From: Planctomycetaceae bacterium
GTDB taxonomy: Bacteria; Planctomycetota; Planctomycetia; Planctomycetales; Planctomycetaceae
Assembly: GCA_020426515.1 (NCBI GenBank)
Contig: JAGQPW010000010.1
Location: 3,963-39,333, forward strand
Reading direction: 5' to 3'
DNA: 35,371 nucleotides
A model generated the notes under the pieces. That model was given only the letters and a program-made list of their open reading frames with translations. It was not told the DNA's origin and ran no database searches. Shown here one piece after another: positions 8,487 through 17,197 of this stretch; within the stretch, counting starts at the first letter, position 1, and every line of letters starts with the position of its first letter. A program made the translations under genes and the position numbers.

Positions 8487-8834
8487 GCGAACAGAGAGAC
8501 AATCGCTCCTGAATGAGGGCCAATGGATTGGCGGATGGGGCCTCAACGTACTGCCAGACGAGTGACCGGCAGCGATGGCCCCGGGGAAGGTACCAGCCCG
8601 GCGGAAATCGGGACAAGATGAATCACCTCCACCGCGAGCAAACCACAACAAGTTAGCAAAACTGGACTTACGCCTTCGCACTGCACTTGCAGCGAAGGGC
8701 CCGCGGGGGACGATTCTACCAATTCTTCCTAATTTGAGGCTTTTGACACATGTCGAGGCCAGCGGTAACCGATAGGGGAAGTGAGTGCGCAGGTTTTGCA
8801 TCCATTCCTCCAGTTAGGTCAGCACGGCAGGCAC
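8487..8834. other. Intergenic region between divergent oxidoreductase and STN-domain genes
   Basis: I see no clear gene in these 348 bases. They hold a 7-bp perfect stem (CCTTCGC 8673-8679 with GCGAAGG 8692-8698), a perfect TTGACA at 8743-8748 without a good -10 partner at 16-18 bases, and on the minus strand an ideal anti-ribosomal sequence GGAGGTGAT (8630-8622) five bases before a TTG that opens a 102-codon frame overlapping the oxidoreductase. Promoters for both flanking genes are expected here. Confidence 0.5.
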
Positions 8835-9941
8835 ATGCCGAATACGTCCTTTCGAGTCGCCTCTTGGGCTTTGTTGATTTCTGTCGGGTTGTGCGTGGTC
8901 GCTGCGTCCACGAATACCCGCAACGCTCGCCTTGCGCTGAGCTATCCGCCCAAGACACTGGCAACCCCCGAAGGGACGCAGCTCGCTGGTCAATCCGCTT
9001 CCGACATTGAGCTGGGGACATCACGGGATTTCCCCGGAGATCGCGCCCCGGAAATCGCTGTCCGCGTCGCCTCGCGAGACCCATTTGCTCTGGAGCAGTC
9101 TGGTTCCTTTGCCGGTACAGCGTCGCAGACCGAAGGTGTCCGGGGACCAGACGTCGTTGTGCCCGATCCGTACGAGCATTCGCCGCTCGATCCAATTGAC
9201 CCGCTGCTGACATCCGAACGTCCTGCGGCGGAAGTCGCCTCAAGAGACGAGACTCTCACGCCATGGAGCGGGAGCACTGCTGCACCTGCCGCTGCTCCAC
9301 GGGCTCGAATTGCCTCAGCTGATCCAGACCTCTCGTTCGGTCAATTCCCGGCCTGGGCTCAATCCGAAGCGCACGGTGTTTACGAAGAGCTCCCCCCGCC
9401 ACCTGCCGAGACAGCCGAAGCCCAGAAGGCGGAAACTGCCCCCGAGGAATCGCAACTGAAGGCATTGCGCGATGAACTGGCCGCACTCAGGGCCACCCGA
9501 GATACACTCGAAAGTTCAGTCGAACCAAGTCCCGTCGAGTCTGCCATTCCAAAGCGGACCGAAACATTCAGTCCGATCCCCGCTCGGCTGCCACCACAGT
9601 TCGAACCTGCTCCGCTGAGAGTTTCGCCCGCGCCACCCGCACCGGTTCAGACACCAGCTCAAACGGTGACCAGTCTCGAAAGAGATGGCATTTCGATCTC
9701 GGCAGGCCAGGAAACAGACCGCTGGAATCTCCAGTTTCAACAGGCCAGCGTTCGCGATGTGCTGATGACCGTGGGTGAAATGATTGGCTGGCAGGTGGTG
9801 ATTGACCCGAATGTCGATGGTGAGTTCACAAGCACTTTCACCGAGGCGGACCTGGAGCAATCGTTTGCTGTTGTTGTGAAAGCCCATCGCCTGCGCGTCG
9901 AACGTCGGGGCGATTACATTCTCATCGGGACCCGTCCCTGA
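8835..9941 (+). CDS. Exported Pro/Ala-rich protein with C-terminal STN (secretin N-terminal-like) domain
   Basis: The ATG at 8835 gives 368 aa beginning with a signal peptide or anchor (FRVASWALLISVGLCVVAAS). A low-complexity region rich in Pro, Ala, Glu and Ser covers about residues 40-290, including a short coiled-coil segment (SQLKALRDELAALRATRDTLE). The last 75 residues match the STN/secretin N0-type domain: NLQFQQASVRDVLMTVGEM, then IGWQVVIDPNVDGEFTSTF, ending in YILIG. In PilQ/GspD this domain precedes a beta-barrel channel; here the protein stops right after it, so no channel is encoded. A periplasmic adaptor role is an inference. An upstream in-frame GTG at 8781 would add 18 residues but spoil the signal peptide. 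No secretion genes are adjacent. Confidence 0.75.
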   Translation: MPNTSFRVASWALLISVGLCVVAASTNTRNARLALSYPPKTLATPEGTQLAGQSASDIELGTSRDFPGDRAPEIAVRVASRDPFALEQSGSFAGTASQTEGVRGPDVVVPDPYEHSPLDPIDPLLTSERPAAEVASRDETLTPWSGSTAAPAAAPRARIASADPDLSFGQFPAWAQSEAHGVYEELPPPPAETAEAQKAETAPEESQLKALRDELAALRATRDTLESSVEPSPVESAIPKRTETFSPIPARLPPQFEPAPLRVSPAPPAPVQTPAQTVTSLERDGISISAGQETDRWNLQFQQASVRDVLMTVGEMIGWQVVIDPNVDGEFTSTFTEADLEQSFAVVVKAHRLRVERRGDYILIGTRP

Positions 9942-10239
9942 CTTGAGCCTGATTGCGCTGAGCCGCAACTTCCGAATCCATTGATTCTGGAATTCTCTGA
10001 TTGCGCAAGCTGCGCAATGCCTGTCTTCCGGGCTGATCTCGATGGTCCGACGGATCACACCCTCAGATTTCCATCTTGTGGCAACAAGATGATGAGAATG
10101 TGGCAAAACGAATTTGCCGTTTGGCCAATGGAGCGCAAAGTTAGCTCATCGTTGGCACGCGTTCGCCAGCGAGTGGGATGTCCCCACCCCAGAATGTGTA
10201 TCCGTTTCCTCGGACACCTGCCCCACTTGGAGTTGAATT
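9942..10239. other. Leader region before the small exported protein
   Basis: These 298 bases show no gene. A small perfect hairpin is present (CATCTTGT 10072-10079 with ACAAGATG 10084-10091, four-base loop). A TTGCGCA/TGCGCAA dyad lies near 10000. GGAG stands eight bases before the ATG at 10240. The promoter was not identified with confidence. Confidence 0.4.
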
Positions 10240-10437
10240 ATGCGTCGGACAATCATTGCTGTTGCCGCTGTGGCTGCAACTCTCGTTATCGGAAACATGG
10301 CTGATGCGGCACGTGCCCGTCGCGTCGTCGCCTACCCGCGGACCCCAGTCGTCACCCGGACCGCCAGCGGTCCTGGCATCTTCGCACGGCTGATGGAACT
10401 GGAGCGTCGCAAGAATGCATGGCTGTTCGGTCGTTAA
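10240..10437 (+). CDS. Small exported basic peptide, 65 aa
   Basis: I do not recognise the family. The start is well supported: TTGGAGTT lies upstream of the ATG, and the protein opens with a textbook signal peptide (MRRTIIAVAAVAATLVIGNM) with a likely cut near ADA-A. The mature part is about 42 residues, strongly basic (RARRVVAYPRTPVVTR), ending in an amphipathic stretch ARLMELERRKNAWLFGR. It is its own transcription unit: a strong hairpin terminator follows 36 bases after the stop, and the gene beyond is on the opposite strand. Possible roles include an envelope-associated or nucleic-acid-binding peptide; nothing more can be said. Confidence 0.7.
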   Translation: MRRTIIAVAAVAATLVIGNMADAARARRVVAYPRTPVVTRTASGPGIFARLMELERRKNAWLFGR

Positions 10438-10473
10438 TTGACCCAGCCGTGAATATCGCGTGAAGAACGAATC

Positions 10474-10506
10474 AGCCCCGCAGGATCGCCTTGATCCTGC
10501 GGGGCT
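10474..10506. terminator. Strong hairpin terminator between convergent genes
   Basis: A perfect 14-bp stem AGCCCCGCAGGATC (10474-10487) pairs with GATCCTGCGGGGCT (10493-10506) around the loop GCCTT. It sits between the stop of the small exported protein (plus) and the stop of the methyltransferase (minus), so it can serve both. The trailing T-run is weak (TGTTCATCTT). Confidence 0.8.
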
Positions 10507-10539
10507 GTTCATCTTGATACCAACCGGAACTCGATCCAG

Positions 10540-11391
10540 TCAGTCCGCGGAAGCCAGATTGGCTTCCAGTCCCCATTCCGCCTTAAACTCTTCAGGCAAG
10601 GGCTGTTGTTTGAGCGCGATCATGGCCACATAGTACAGCGGCTCACCGGCCACCGAGACGCGATGCTGATAACGTCGATAGCATTGCGTCTGGATGATTC
10701 CGCGTTCGTTGAGTTGTCGCACCATTCGCGAAAAAGGCCCTGCTGTATCCTGCAGGAAGTCCTCCTTAATATTGAATGCGAGCCAGCCCGGCGTTGCAAT
10801 GTAGTCCAGCGCCTGCAGGAATGCCGTGGGCGGAATGTCTCCGTACCCAAGAGCAGCCACGCTGGCCAGACAGTTCAATTCACTGCTCTGCAACACATCG
10901 TCGACAGCAGGGTCTGGTGCGGTCAGATCGGCGACAACATACCGATCATAAATGCCCGGACGGTCCCGCATGGCGGCTTCTTTTGCTTCGGGCAGAATAT
11001 CCACCCCTACGATTCGGTCACTCCCGGATGCCTGGAATTCATCTCCCACCATTCCGTTCCCCGCACCAAAGTCGAGGACCCGCAGCTCTTCTGGTCCAAT
11101 CCCCAAGTCATCGCGAATCTGCGTGAGCAGGTTCACAATGCAACTGGGTGAGCAACACTCAAGCTTTTCGTAGAACAGCTTCTCGTAGAGACCTGGGACG
11201 GAGAAAATCTCGTGGTAATCGTGAAACCGGAGTCGTTGCGGTTCTCCGTCGATCACGGCTTCGCACCACTCTTCATCCTGATCAAGCCGTCTTGTTTCAT
11301 GTGATGCGGCGGGAAATCGAATTTCCTGCACTGGCGTGTCGATTTGTTGAAGCCGTTGAGTCCAGACATTATGCGTAGCAAGTTTGTTCAT
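10540..11391 (-). CDS. Class I SAM-dependent methyltransferase
   Basis: This 283-aa protein has the Rossmann-type SAM-binding motifs: motif I VLDFGAGNGMVG (about residues 105-116), the acidic residue ending strand 2 in GVDILPEA (Asp131), and a later YVVADL segment. The N-terminal 95 residues form a separate region (DYHEIFSVPGLYEKLFYEKLECCSP), resembling methyltransferases of the WBSCR27/trans-aconitate-like group; that similarity is from memory only. A double Cys (ECCSPSC, residues 79-84) is notable. The substrate is unknown. The start ATG at 11391 is the only sensible one. It is transcribed away from the FtsK-like gene, with a gap of about 680 bases between them, and converges on the small exported protein. 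Confidence 0.8.
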   Translation of the reverse strand: MNKLATHNVWTQRLQQIDTPVQEIRFPAASHETRRLDQDEEWCEAVIDGEPQRLRFHDYHEIFSVPGLYEKLFYEKLECCSPSCIVNLLTQIRDDLGIGPEELRVLDFGAGNGMVGDEFQASGSDRIVGVDILPEAKEAAMRDRPGIYDRYVVADLTAPDPAVDDVLQSSELNCLASVAALGYGDIPPTAFLQALDYIATPGWLAFNIKEDFLQDTAGPFSRMVRQLNERGIIQTQCYRRYQHRVSVAGEPLYYVAMIALKQQPLPEEFKAEWGLEANLASAD

Positions 11392-12072
11392 GATGAATCA
11401 GACGGGGCTCGTCCTTTCAGATCTGGGTGAAAAGTCAGTCAGGGAAAGCAGTGAGAAGATGCGCCCGGCAGTTCGGCCGCCCCGGCCAGCCGAAAATCTG
11501 TTGCGCGCTCGCGACCAGTCACCCTAGGGATTCAGCTAGCCATTGCAACCCCATTTGGCAGGAATGGTTCCCCCATTCGAGCCACGTTGAGTGGCCACCG
11601 TCTCGATCACCGGTATCGGAAATTTCCGCTTTCCGTTGTGGATTTGGCCTGCTGAGTCACGTTTAGTGAATTGGATCCCTTCGATTGAGTCGTCGCCACT
11701 TCACCTCGCATGCGGCGTGAAGTGGCGCGGCTGTATTTCCTGATTTGCAATCATTTCGGCAATTCCGCGTTCTTCCCCTCTTGAGTTTCACATCTCTGGA
11801 CAGTTCGCGATCGGTCGGGAATTCCACTCCGGAAGCCGCTGGCCGTCGATGCTGCCCAGCCATTCTCAGCCTGCGACGTCGATGCTGCGACGTTCTGTGG
11901 ACATCAACTCATGGCAACACCGTCTTCGATAGTCCCTGAGACTGGGGACAATGGTCGGATGAATCCCCCGGAATTCGCTACACTGGGAGACACCTCCAGA
12001 CCGTCCGATTGGTCGGTTGACTGGAAGGTACCCGTTGCATCCAAGCCGACCACAACCACGTCTGACCACCCC
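11392..12072. other. Long divergent intergenic/leader region
   Basis: I see no convincing gene in the first 520 bases. From 11911 the frame of the FtsK-like gene is open (ATGs at 11911 and 11959), so the last 160 bases may be coding if the longer start is used. The region contains a 12-bp palindrome CGGAAATTTCCG (11617-11628), an 11-bp perfect stem-loop (11694-11727) and a short direct repeat CTGCGACGT near 11870-11895. Confidence 0.5.
11694..11727. repeat. 11-bp perfect stem-loop upstream of the FtsK-like gene
   Basis: CGCCACTTCAC (11694-11704) pairs perfectly with GTGAAGTGGCG (11717-11727) around a 12-base loop that itself contains CGCATGCG. It may be an operator or an mRNA leader structure for the FtsK-like gene about 200-380 bases downstream. 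No U-tract follows, so a terminator for either neighbour is less likely. Confidence 0.5.
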
Positions 12073-15000
12073 ATGTCTGACTATCGCCCCCTGCTGGAGA
12101 GCTTTGCCCGCGCCATTCAGGAGCGAGCGGCGGCCGAACAGACACTTCAAGACACCTTCGGCCATGGCCCCGATTCCACTGAGCAGGAACTGTTTGCTGC
12201 CGCTCAGCGAGCGGAGACGGAACGTGCCACGGAACTGGAATCACTTGCCCGGCAGCAAGCCGCAGCTGAAGACGAAATCGATGCTCGCTGCAATACCGAC
12301 CTGAGCGAACTGCAATCCGCACAGCGTGCACTGCTGCACCAGATCGAGTCGCGTGCTTCGGGGGAGCTGACCTCACTGGAGCAACAGAAATCTGACAGTT
12401 CCTGGGTCGTCACTTCAGTGCTGGACGACACCGCCGACGACAGTCCAAAACGTGAGTTTGAACGTTTCAAGTCCCAGATTCATAAGCTGCGAGAAGAGCA
12501 GATCGCCGAGTGGACCGACATCGACCAGGACTTCAAGGCGATTGTCGAAGAGCGACGCTGGTCGGGTCCACCTCCCATCGAGCCCGAACAGGCTCCCAAG
12601 AGTCGTGACATGGCTCAGCAGTGGTTTGGTGACCGCGTTCGCGAATCGCGCGAGCTGCTGCAAACCTTGCGGGGATTGCTGTTACCCAGATTGTTCATGG
12701 GGCTGCGATCACTGATCCTGTTTTTCGTACTCGCCTGCACGATTGCCATTCCGTTCTTCCTGTTCGTGCAGCCCTTGTCGATCGGGGCCTCGGTCGAACG
12801 CCTCACTCCCACATGGGTGGCCATCTCCGGAGGGGCCGGGGCGGTCGGCAGCCTGCTGCTGACGCTGATCATCTACACGCTGGCCAGCATGCAGCAGTCG
12901 GAAGTTTTTCGGCAATTGCAGCAATCGACAGCAGAAGCAAGCTGGCTTCATCAACTCTGGCTGGGCATGGCTCGCGACGACCTGAACACCAAGCAGGTGG
13001 AATGCGAGCGGCGACAGAAGCGAATGGTCCGCGAACGCGAAGAACAGCTTCAACGCTTTGAAGAAACACACCTGCGACGCCGCCAGGAAATCGAGCAGCG
13101 ACGTGAGCAGGAGCACCGCAATGCCGTCGACACATTCGAAGCCCGACGGCAAGCACTCGAAAACCAGCGAAACAGCGAGAAGGCTGCGGTTCGTCAGACC
13201 TATCAGGAACAGTCCCGACTCGCCGACCAGCGAACAGCACTGGAAGTTCAGCAGCGGCGGGAAGCTCTGACGCAATATTCACGGGAACGCCAGCGACGCC
13301 AAATGGAACTGTGGATCGAGCTGAAGTCAGCGTGGGAACAATCCTACAGCGAATTTCAGCAGGGAGCGGACCGCGTGAATGCCGAAGCGGCCCAGGCATT
13401 CCGCCCCTGGAACGAACTGGCGGAACAGTGGCAGTCGGCGAAGACGATTCCCCCGCTCATCCCCTTCGGGCATTACGATGTCGACCTGAATAACTGGCCC
13501 AGCGCTATCTCCGAGGACATGCGACTGGCACCTCGCATCACACAGCATCGGCTACCCGCCACGCTGACGTTTCCCGAACGTGCTTCCGTCCTGTTCCGCA
13601 CGCCAGACAGTGCCAGCCGAACCGAGGCGGTCGCCGCCATGCAGACGCTGGCTCTGCGGCTGCTCACGCTGCTGCCACCGGGAAAGCTCCGGTTCACCAT
13701 CATCGATCCGATTGGGCTGGGAGAAAGCTTCGCCGGGTTGATGCACCTGACCGACTTTGACGAACTGATGGTCACCAGCCGCATCTGGACGGAGCCGGGT
13801 CAGATTGAAACGCAGCTCGCGGATCTCACCGAGCACATGGAGAACGTGCTGCAGAAGTATCTGCGGAACGAATTCCAGACGATCGAAGAATACAACGCCG
13901 CTGCCGGTGAAGTGGCCGAGCCCTACCACTTTCTGATCATCAGCGACTTTCCCGCCAAGTTCAGCGACATCGCTGCCCGGCGGCTGGTCAGCATTATTAA
14001 CAGTGGACCGCGGTGCGGCGTTTACACGTTGCTCAGCGTCGATCCCACAAAGCAGCTGCCTCACAACTTCAACATCCGCGACATCGAATCGGCCATGGAA
14101 CGCTTCCAATGGCATGAAGGCGCCTTTCACGCCGAACGGGAAGACACCGCATACTGGCCCGTACGGGTCAATGCACCGCCCAGTCCAGAACTGTTCACCC
14201 GACTCGTCCGCCGAATTGGTGAAGCGTCCAAAGATGCCCGGCGTGTGGAAGTCTCGTTCTCCCGCATCGCCCCTGCAGCGGGGGCGATCTGGTCTCAGGA
14301 CAGTCGCCGTGAACTGGAGATCCCGCTGGGCCGCGCTGGTGCCACCAAGCTGCAACGCCTCAAGCTCGGTCGCGGCACATCACAGCACATGCTGGTCGCC
14401 GGCAAGACCGGCTCCGGAAAGTCGACGTTCCTGCATATTCTGATCACAAATCTGGCCCTGCACTACAGCCCGGATGAAGTCAACTTCTACCTGATCGACT
14501 TCAAGAAGGGCGTGGAGTTCAAAGATTACGCCACACTGCGATTGCCGCATGCCCGGGTCATCGCCATCGAGAGTGATCGGGAATTTGGCATCAGCACCTT
14601 GCAGAAACTCGATGCCGTACTGCAGGAGCGAGGGGAACTGTTCCGCAAACATGGCGTGCAGGACATTGCCGGGTTCCGCAATGCAAATCCCCAGACTCCC
14701 CTGCCCCGCATTCTGCTGATCGTGGATGAGTTCCAGGAGTTTTTCATCGAGGATGACAAGCTCAGTCAATCGGCTTCGTTATTGCTCGACCGGCTGGTCC
14801 GCCAGGGGCGGGCGTTTGGTATGCACGTCGTACTCGGATCGCAGACCCTGGGTGGTGCCTATTCACTGGCTCGCAGTACGCTGGGACAGGTGGCAGTGCG
14901 AGTTGCGCTACAGTGCAGCGAGGCGGACTCTCACCTGATTTTGAGCGAAGAGAACACGGCGGCTCGATTGCTGACGCGTCCCGGTGAAGCCATTTACAAC

Positions 15001-16059
15001 GATGCGAACGGACTTTCAGAAGGGAACCACCCATTCCAGATTGCCTGGCTGGAAGACGAAGAACGAGAACAGTATCTCCAGCAGATCCTGCAGCGTACGC
15101 AGCGGCAGGGACTCCACATGGACGCTCCCATCGTTTTTGAAGGCAACATCCCCTCCAAACTGTCACTCAACAACGAGCTGCATGCATTGATTTCCAAGTT
15201 CGGCGCGCGTGAACAACCACTCACAGCCCCGACCGTCTGGCTGGGTGACGCCGTCGAGATCAGTCCCCCCTCGGCCATTACGTTTCACCGGCAAAGCGGC
15301 AGTCATGTGCTGCTGGTCGGCCAGGATGCCGAAGCGGCTCAAGGCATCATGGGTGCCGCACTGTTGACCTGGGCCGCTTCGGAGACGTTGCTGCCCTCGG
15401 CCCCGATTGCCTACCTGTTCGACGGGGCCCCGCCTGACACACCGGAGTCGTCCGAATGGAAGAGACTTCTTGAAGCCATTCCGCTTCCAATCCGTCACGT
15501 GGCTCCGCGCGATACGAGCACGGCCCTCAACGAACTGCATGAGTTGCTGACCCAACGCGAAACTGATCCAACAGCTGCGCATCCGCCATTGCTGGTCCCC
15601 GTGTTCAACATCGCCAAGTTCCGAGATCTCCGCAAAGGAGAGGATGACTACGGCATGTCTGCATTTGGCAGCAGTGGGGAAGCAAAGGCGCTGGAACCTG
15701 GCCAGATCTTCTCGGAACTGCTGAAGCGGGGGCCTGATGTCGGCATTCACGCCATGATCTGGTGCGACTCGTACAACAATCTGGAACGCTGGTTCTCGCG
15801 ACAGACACTTCGCGAACTCGAACAGCGGATTGCCTTCCAGATGAACGCGAACGATTCCAGCAACCTGATTGACTCCCCCGCCGCCAGTCGACTCGGAACG
15901 CACCGCGCCTTGCTGTATCGCGAAGAGACCGGAACCGCCGAGAAATTCCGACCTTATGGATTGCCGGATGATGCGTGGCTGGCCGAGTATCGTCGCCACC
16001 TGGGAAATATTGACGAACCGGAAATTGCAACCGATCTCGGTGAGTTCAACGTTCTGTAG
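12073..16059 (+). CDS. Large FtsK/SpoIIIE (EccC-like) membrane ATPase with coiled coils
   Basis: From the ATG at 12073 this is 1328 aa; upstream in-frame ATGs at 11959 and 11911 could add 38 or 54 residues. Order: Glu/Gln-rich coiled coil (about 10-140), two transmembrane segments (about 213-235 and 248-273), a second long Arg/Glu/Gln-rich coiled coil (about 295-455), an unassigned region, then an FtsK/SpoIIIE motor with Walker A AGKTGSGKST (G777-S784), Walker B ILLIVDEF (D885-E886) and a GSQ sensor-like segment. A second motor-like module begins near 1076 (HVLLVGQDAEAAQG) and has lost its Walker A Lys/Ser, as happens with degenerate repeat ATPase domains in EccC/EssC. It lacks the FtsK gamma DNA-reading domain. 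It probably pumps DNA or protein through the inner membrane; which of the two is not decidable. No WXG100, FHA or secretion partner gene is adjacent. Confidence 0.85.
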   Translation: MSDYRPLLESFARAIQERAAAEQTLQDTFGHGPDSTEQELFAAAQRAETERATELESLARQQAAAEDEIDARCNTDLSELQSAQRALLHQIESRASGELTSLEQQKSDSSWVVTSVLDDTADDSPKREFERFKSQIHKLREEQIAEWTDIDQDFKAIVEERRWSGPPPIEPEQAPKSRDMAQQWFGDRVRESRELLQTLRGLLLPRLFMGLRSLILFFVLACTIAIPFFLFVQPLSIGASVERLTPTWVAISGGAGAVGSLLLTLIIYTLASMQQSEVFRQLQQSTAEASWLHQLWLGMARDDLNTKQVECERRQKRMVREREEQLQRFEETHLRRRQEIEQRREQEHRNAVDTFEARRQALENQRNSEKAAVRQTYQEQSRLADQRTALEVQQRREALTQYSRERQRRQMELWIELKSAWEQSYSEFQQGADRVNAEAAQAFRPWNELAEQWQSAKTIPPLIPFGHYDVDLNNWPSAISEDMRLAPRITQHRLPATLTFPERASVLFRTPDSASRTEAVAAMQTLALRLLTLLPPGKLRFTIIDPIGLGESFAGLMHLTDFDELMVTSRIWTEPGQIETQLADLTEHMENVLQKYLRNEFQTIEEYNAAAGEVAEPYHFLIISDFPAKFSDIAARRLVSIINSGPRCGVYTLLSVDPTKQLPHNFNIRDIESAMERFQWHEGAFHAEREDTAYWPVRVNAPPSPELFTRLVRRIGEASKDARRVEVSFSRIAPAAGAIWSQDSRRELEIPLGRAGATKLQRLKLGRGTSQHMLVAGKTGSGKSTFLHILITNLALHYSPDEVNFYLIDFKKGVEFKDYATLRLPHARVIAIESDREFGISTLQKLDAVLQERGELFRKHGVQDIAGFRNANPQTPLPRILLIVDEFQEFFIEDDKLSQSASLLLDRLVRQGRAFGMHVVLGSQTLGGAYSLARSTLGQVAVRVALQCSEADSHLILSEENTAARLLTRPGEAIYNDANGLSEGNHPFQIAWLEDEEREQYLQQILQRTQRQGLHMDAPIVFEGNIPSKLSLNNELHALISKFGAREQPLTAPTVWLGDAVEISPPSAITFHRQSGSHVLLVGQDAEAAQGIMGAALLTWAASETLLPSAPIAYLFDGAPPDTPESSEWKRLLEAIPLPIRHVAPRDTSTALNELHELLTQRETDPTAAHPPLLVPVFNIAKFRDLRKGEDDYGMSAFGSSGEAKALEPGQIFSELLKRGPDVGIHAMIWCDSYNNLERWFSRQTLRELEQRIAFQMNANDSSNLIDSPAASRLGTHRALLYREETGTAEKFRPYGLPDDAWLAEYRRHLGNIDEPEIATDLGEFNVL

Positions 16060-16209
16060 CCACTCAAGAACCGCCCCGATCGTTCCGCACCGATCATTCC
16101 TGACAGAGACACCGCAAGTTTGAAGCAAGGTTTGCGGAAGGTCTCGACTTGCTTACCATATGGGTTGGGACGATTTCCGGACTTGGGACAGCTTGAAGGC
16201 AGAACACGA

Positions 16210-17166
16210 ATGACCATTCGGTACGAGTGTGAGGGATGTGGCTCGGTCCTCAAGATCAAGGACGAACTGGCCGGAACCGACGGGAAATGCCCCAAGTGCA
16301 AACGCAAATTCGTTGTGCCGGAGCCGGACGATGCTCCGAAGGCCGAATCCAAACCCAAGGCAGCCAAAGCACCAGCGGCCCCTGCTCCCAAGAAGGCTGC
16401 TGCGGCAGATGACGATTTCGATCCTGCCGACTTCCTCATGGAAGGCAACGATGGCCCTTCGCGGCCTTCTGCGGGACTGGGAACACCGGAGCCTTCAAAG
16501 CCGACACCGGGTGGCCGGAAGCCAATCAGCGCGCCTCCGGGAGCGGCCCGGATTCAGCGTCCCATTGAACTTCCCGGCGGTTCCGGGGGTACCAATGCCT
16601 CCGCGAACGCCCATGACCTGCTGACGAAAGCCGCCGAAGACAGCCGTGCCAAGTCGAGCACGATGCCCGGTGAAAAACAGGGCCCCAAATACGATTTCTC
16701 GGTCATCAAATCTCAGCTGAAACAGGGGCTCCCGTACGTTGGCGGAGCACTGGTGGTCGGACTGCTGGCGTATTGGATCATGGACTACATGATGGGAGAT
16801 CGGCTCCCACTGCCGCCACTGGCCAACGTGACCGGCACCGTCAGCTACGACGGCAAACCGATCTCAGGCGTCAAAGTGATCCTGTCTCCGATCACGGTCG
16901 AAGCGAAGAGTACGTCCGGGAAGGACATTCGCCTGCGTTCTTCCGTGGGTGTCACTGACAAGGATGGCTACTTTCACATGGAGTATTTGCCCGGACTTGC
17001 AGGGGCTCCACTGGGCAAAGTGAAGGTCTTCATGGAACCGCTGACTCCAACTCCTGATGTGATGAAGAAGATTCCGCCGAAGTTTCTTCAGGGAAGCGCC
17101 ATTGTCGAAGTGAAGGAAGTCGGCAATACCGACACCTTCACATTCAACTTCTCTGCCAACAACTAA
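16210..17166 (+). CDS. Zinc-ribbon / transmembrane / beta-sandwich protein
   Basis: The ATG at 16210 gives 318 aa in three parts. Residues 5-35 form a zinc ribbon with two CxxC knuckles (C7-C10 and C27-C30; ECEGC and CPKCK), of the type found at the start of many planctomycete membrane proteins. A Pro/Ala/Lys-rich linker follows to about 165, then one transmembrane helix (GGALVVGLLAYWIMDYMM, about 175-195). The C-terminal 120 residues look like a carboxypeptidase-regulatory/transthyretin-like beta sandwich (VTGTVSYDGKPISGVKVIL, then VTDKDGYFHMEYLPG). The expected topology is zinc ribbon in the cytoplasm and beta domain outside. The function is unknown. The frame is open upstream to 16120, but the zinc ribbon marks the start. 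It lies 150 bases after the FtsK-like gene on the same strand, so co-transcription is possible. Confidence 0.75.
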   Translation: MTIRYECEGCGSVLKIKDELAGTDGKCPKCKRKFVVPEPDDAPKAESKPKAAKAPAAPAPKKAAAADDDFDPADFLMEGNDGPSRPSAGLGTPEPSKPTPGGRKPISAPPGAARIQRPIELPGGSGGTNASANAHDLLTKAAEDSRAKSSTMPGEKQGPKYDFSVIKSQLKQGLPYVGGALVVGLLAYWIMDYMMGDRLPLPPLANVTGTVSYDGKPISGVKVILSPITVEAKSTSGKDIRLRSSVGVTDKDGYFHMEYLPGLAGAPLGKVKVFMEPLTPTPDVMKKIPPKFLQGSAIVEVKEVGNTDTFTFNFSANN

Positions 17167-17197
17167 CCGTTCCTCTGGCCTCTAGGGAGTCGTTGCC

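Noticed and set aside
8743..8771. TTGACA promoter of the STN-domain gene
   Set aside because: The -35 hexamer is perfect, but at 16-18 bases there is only a two-of-six match to the -10 box, so it is not listed as a promoter.
10150..10170. Sigma-54-like promoter TGGCACG upstream of the small exported protein
   Set aside because: The -12 GC element is off by one base from the required spacing, and no enhancer-binding regulator is nearby.
15163..16128. 321-codon minus-strand frame in the FtsK-like gene
   Set aside because: It is a shadow of the ATPase coding frame without any recognisable motif.
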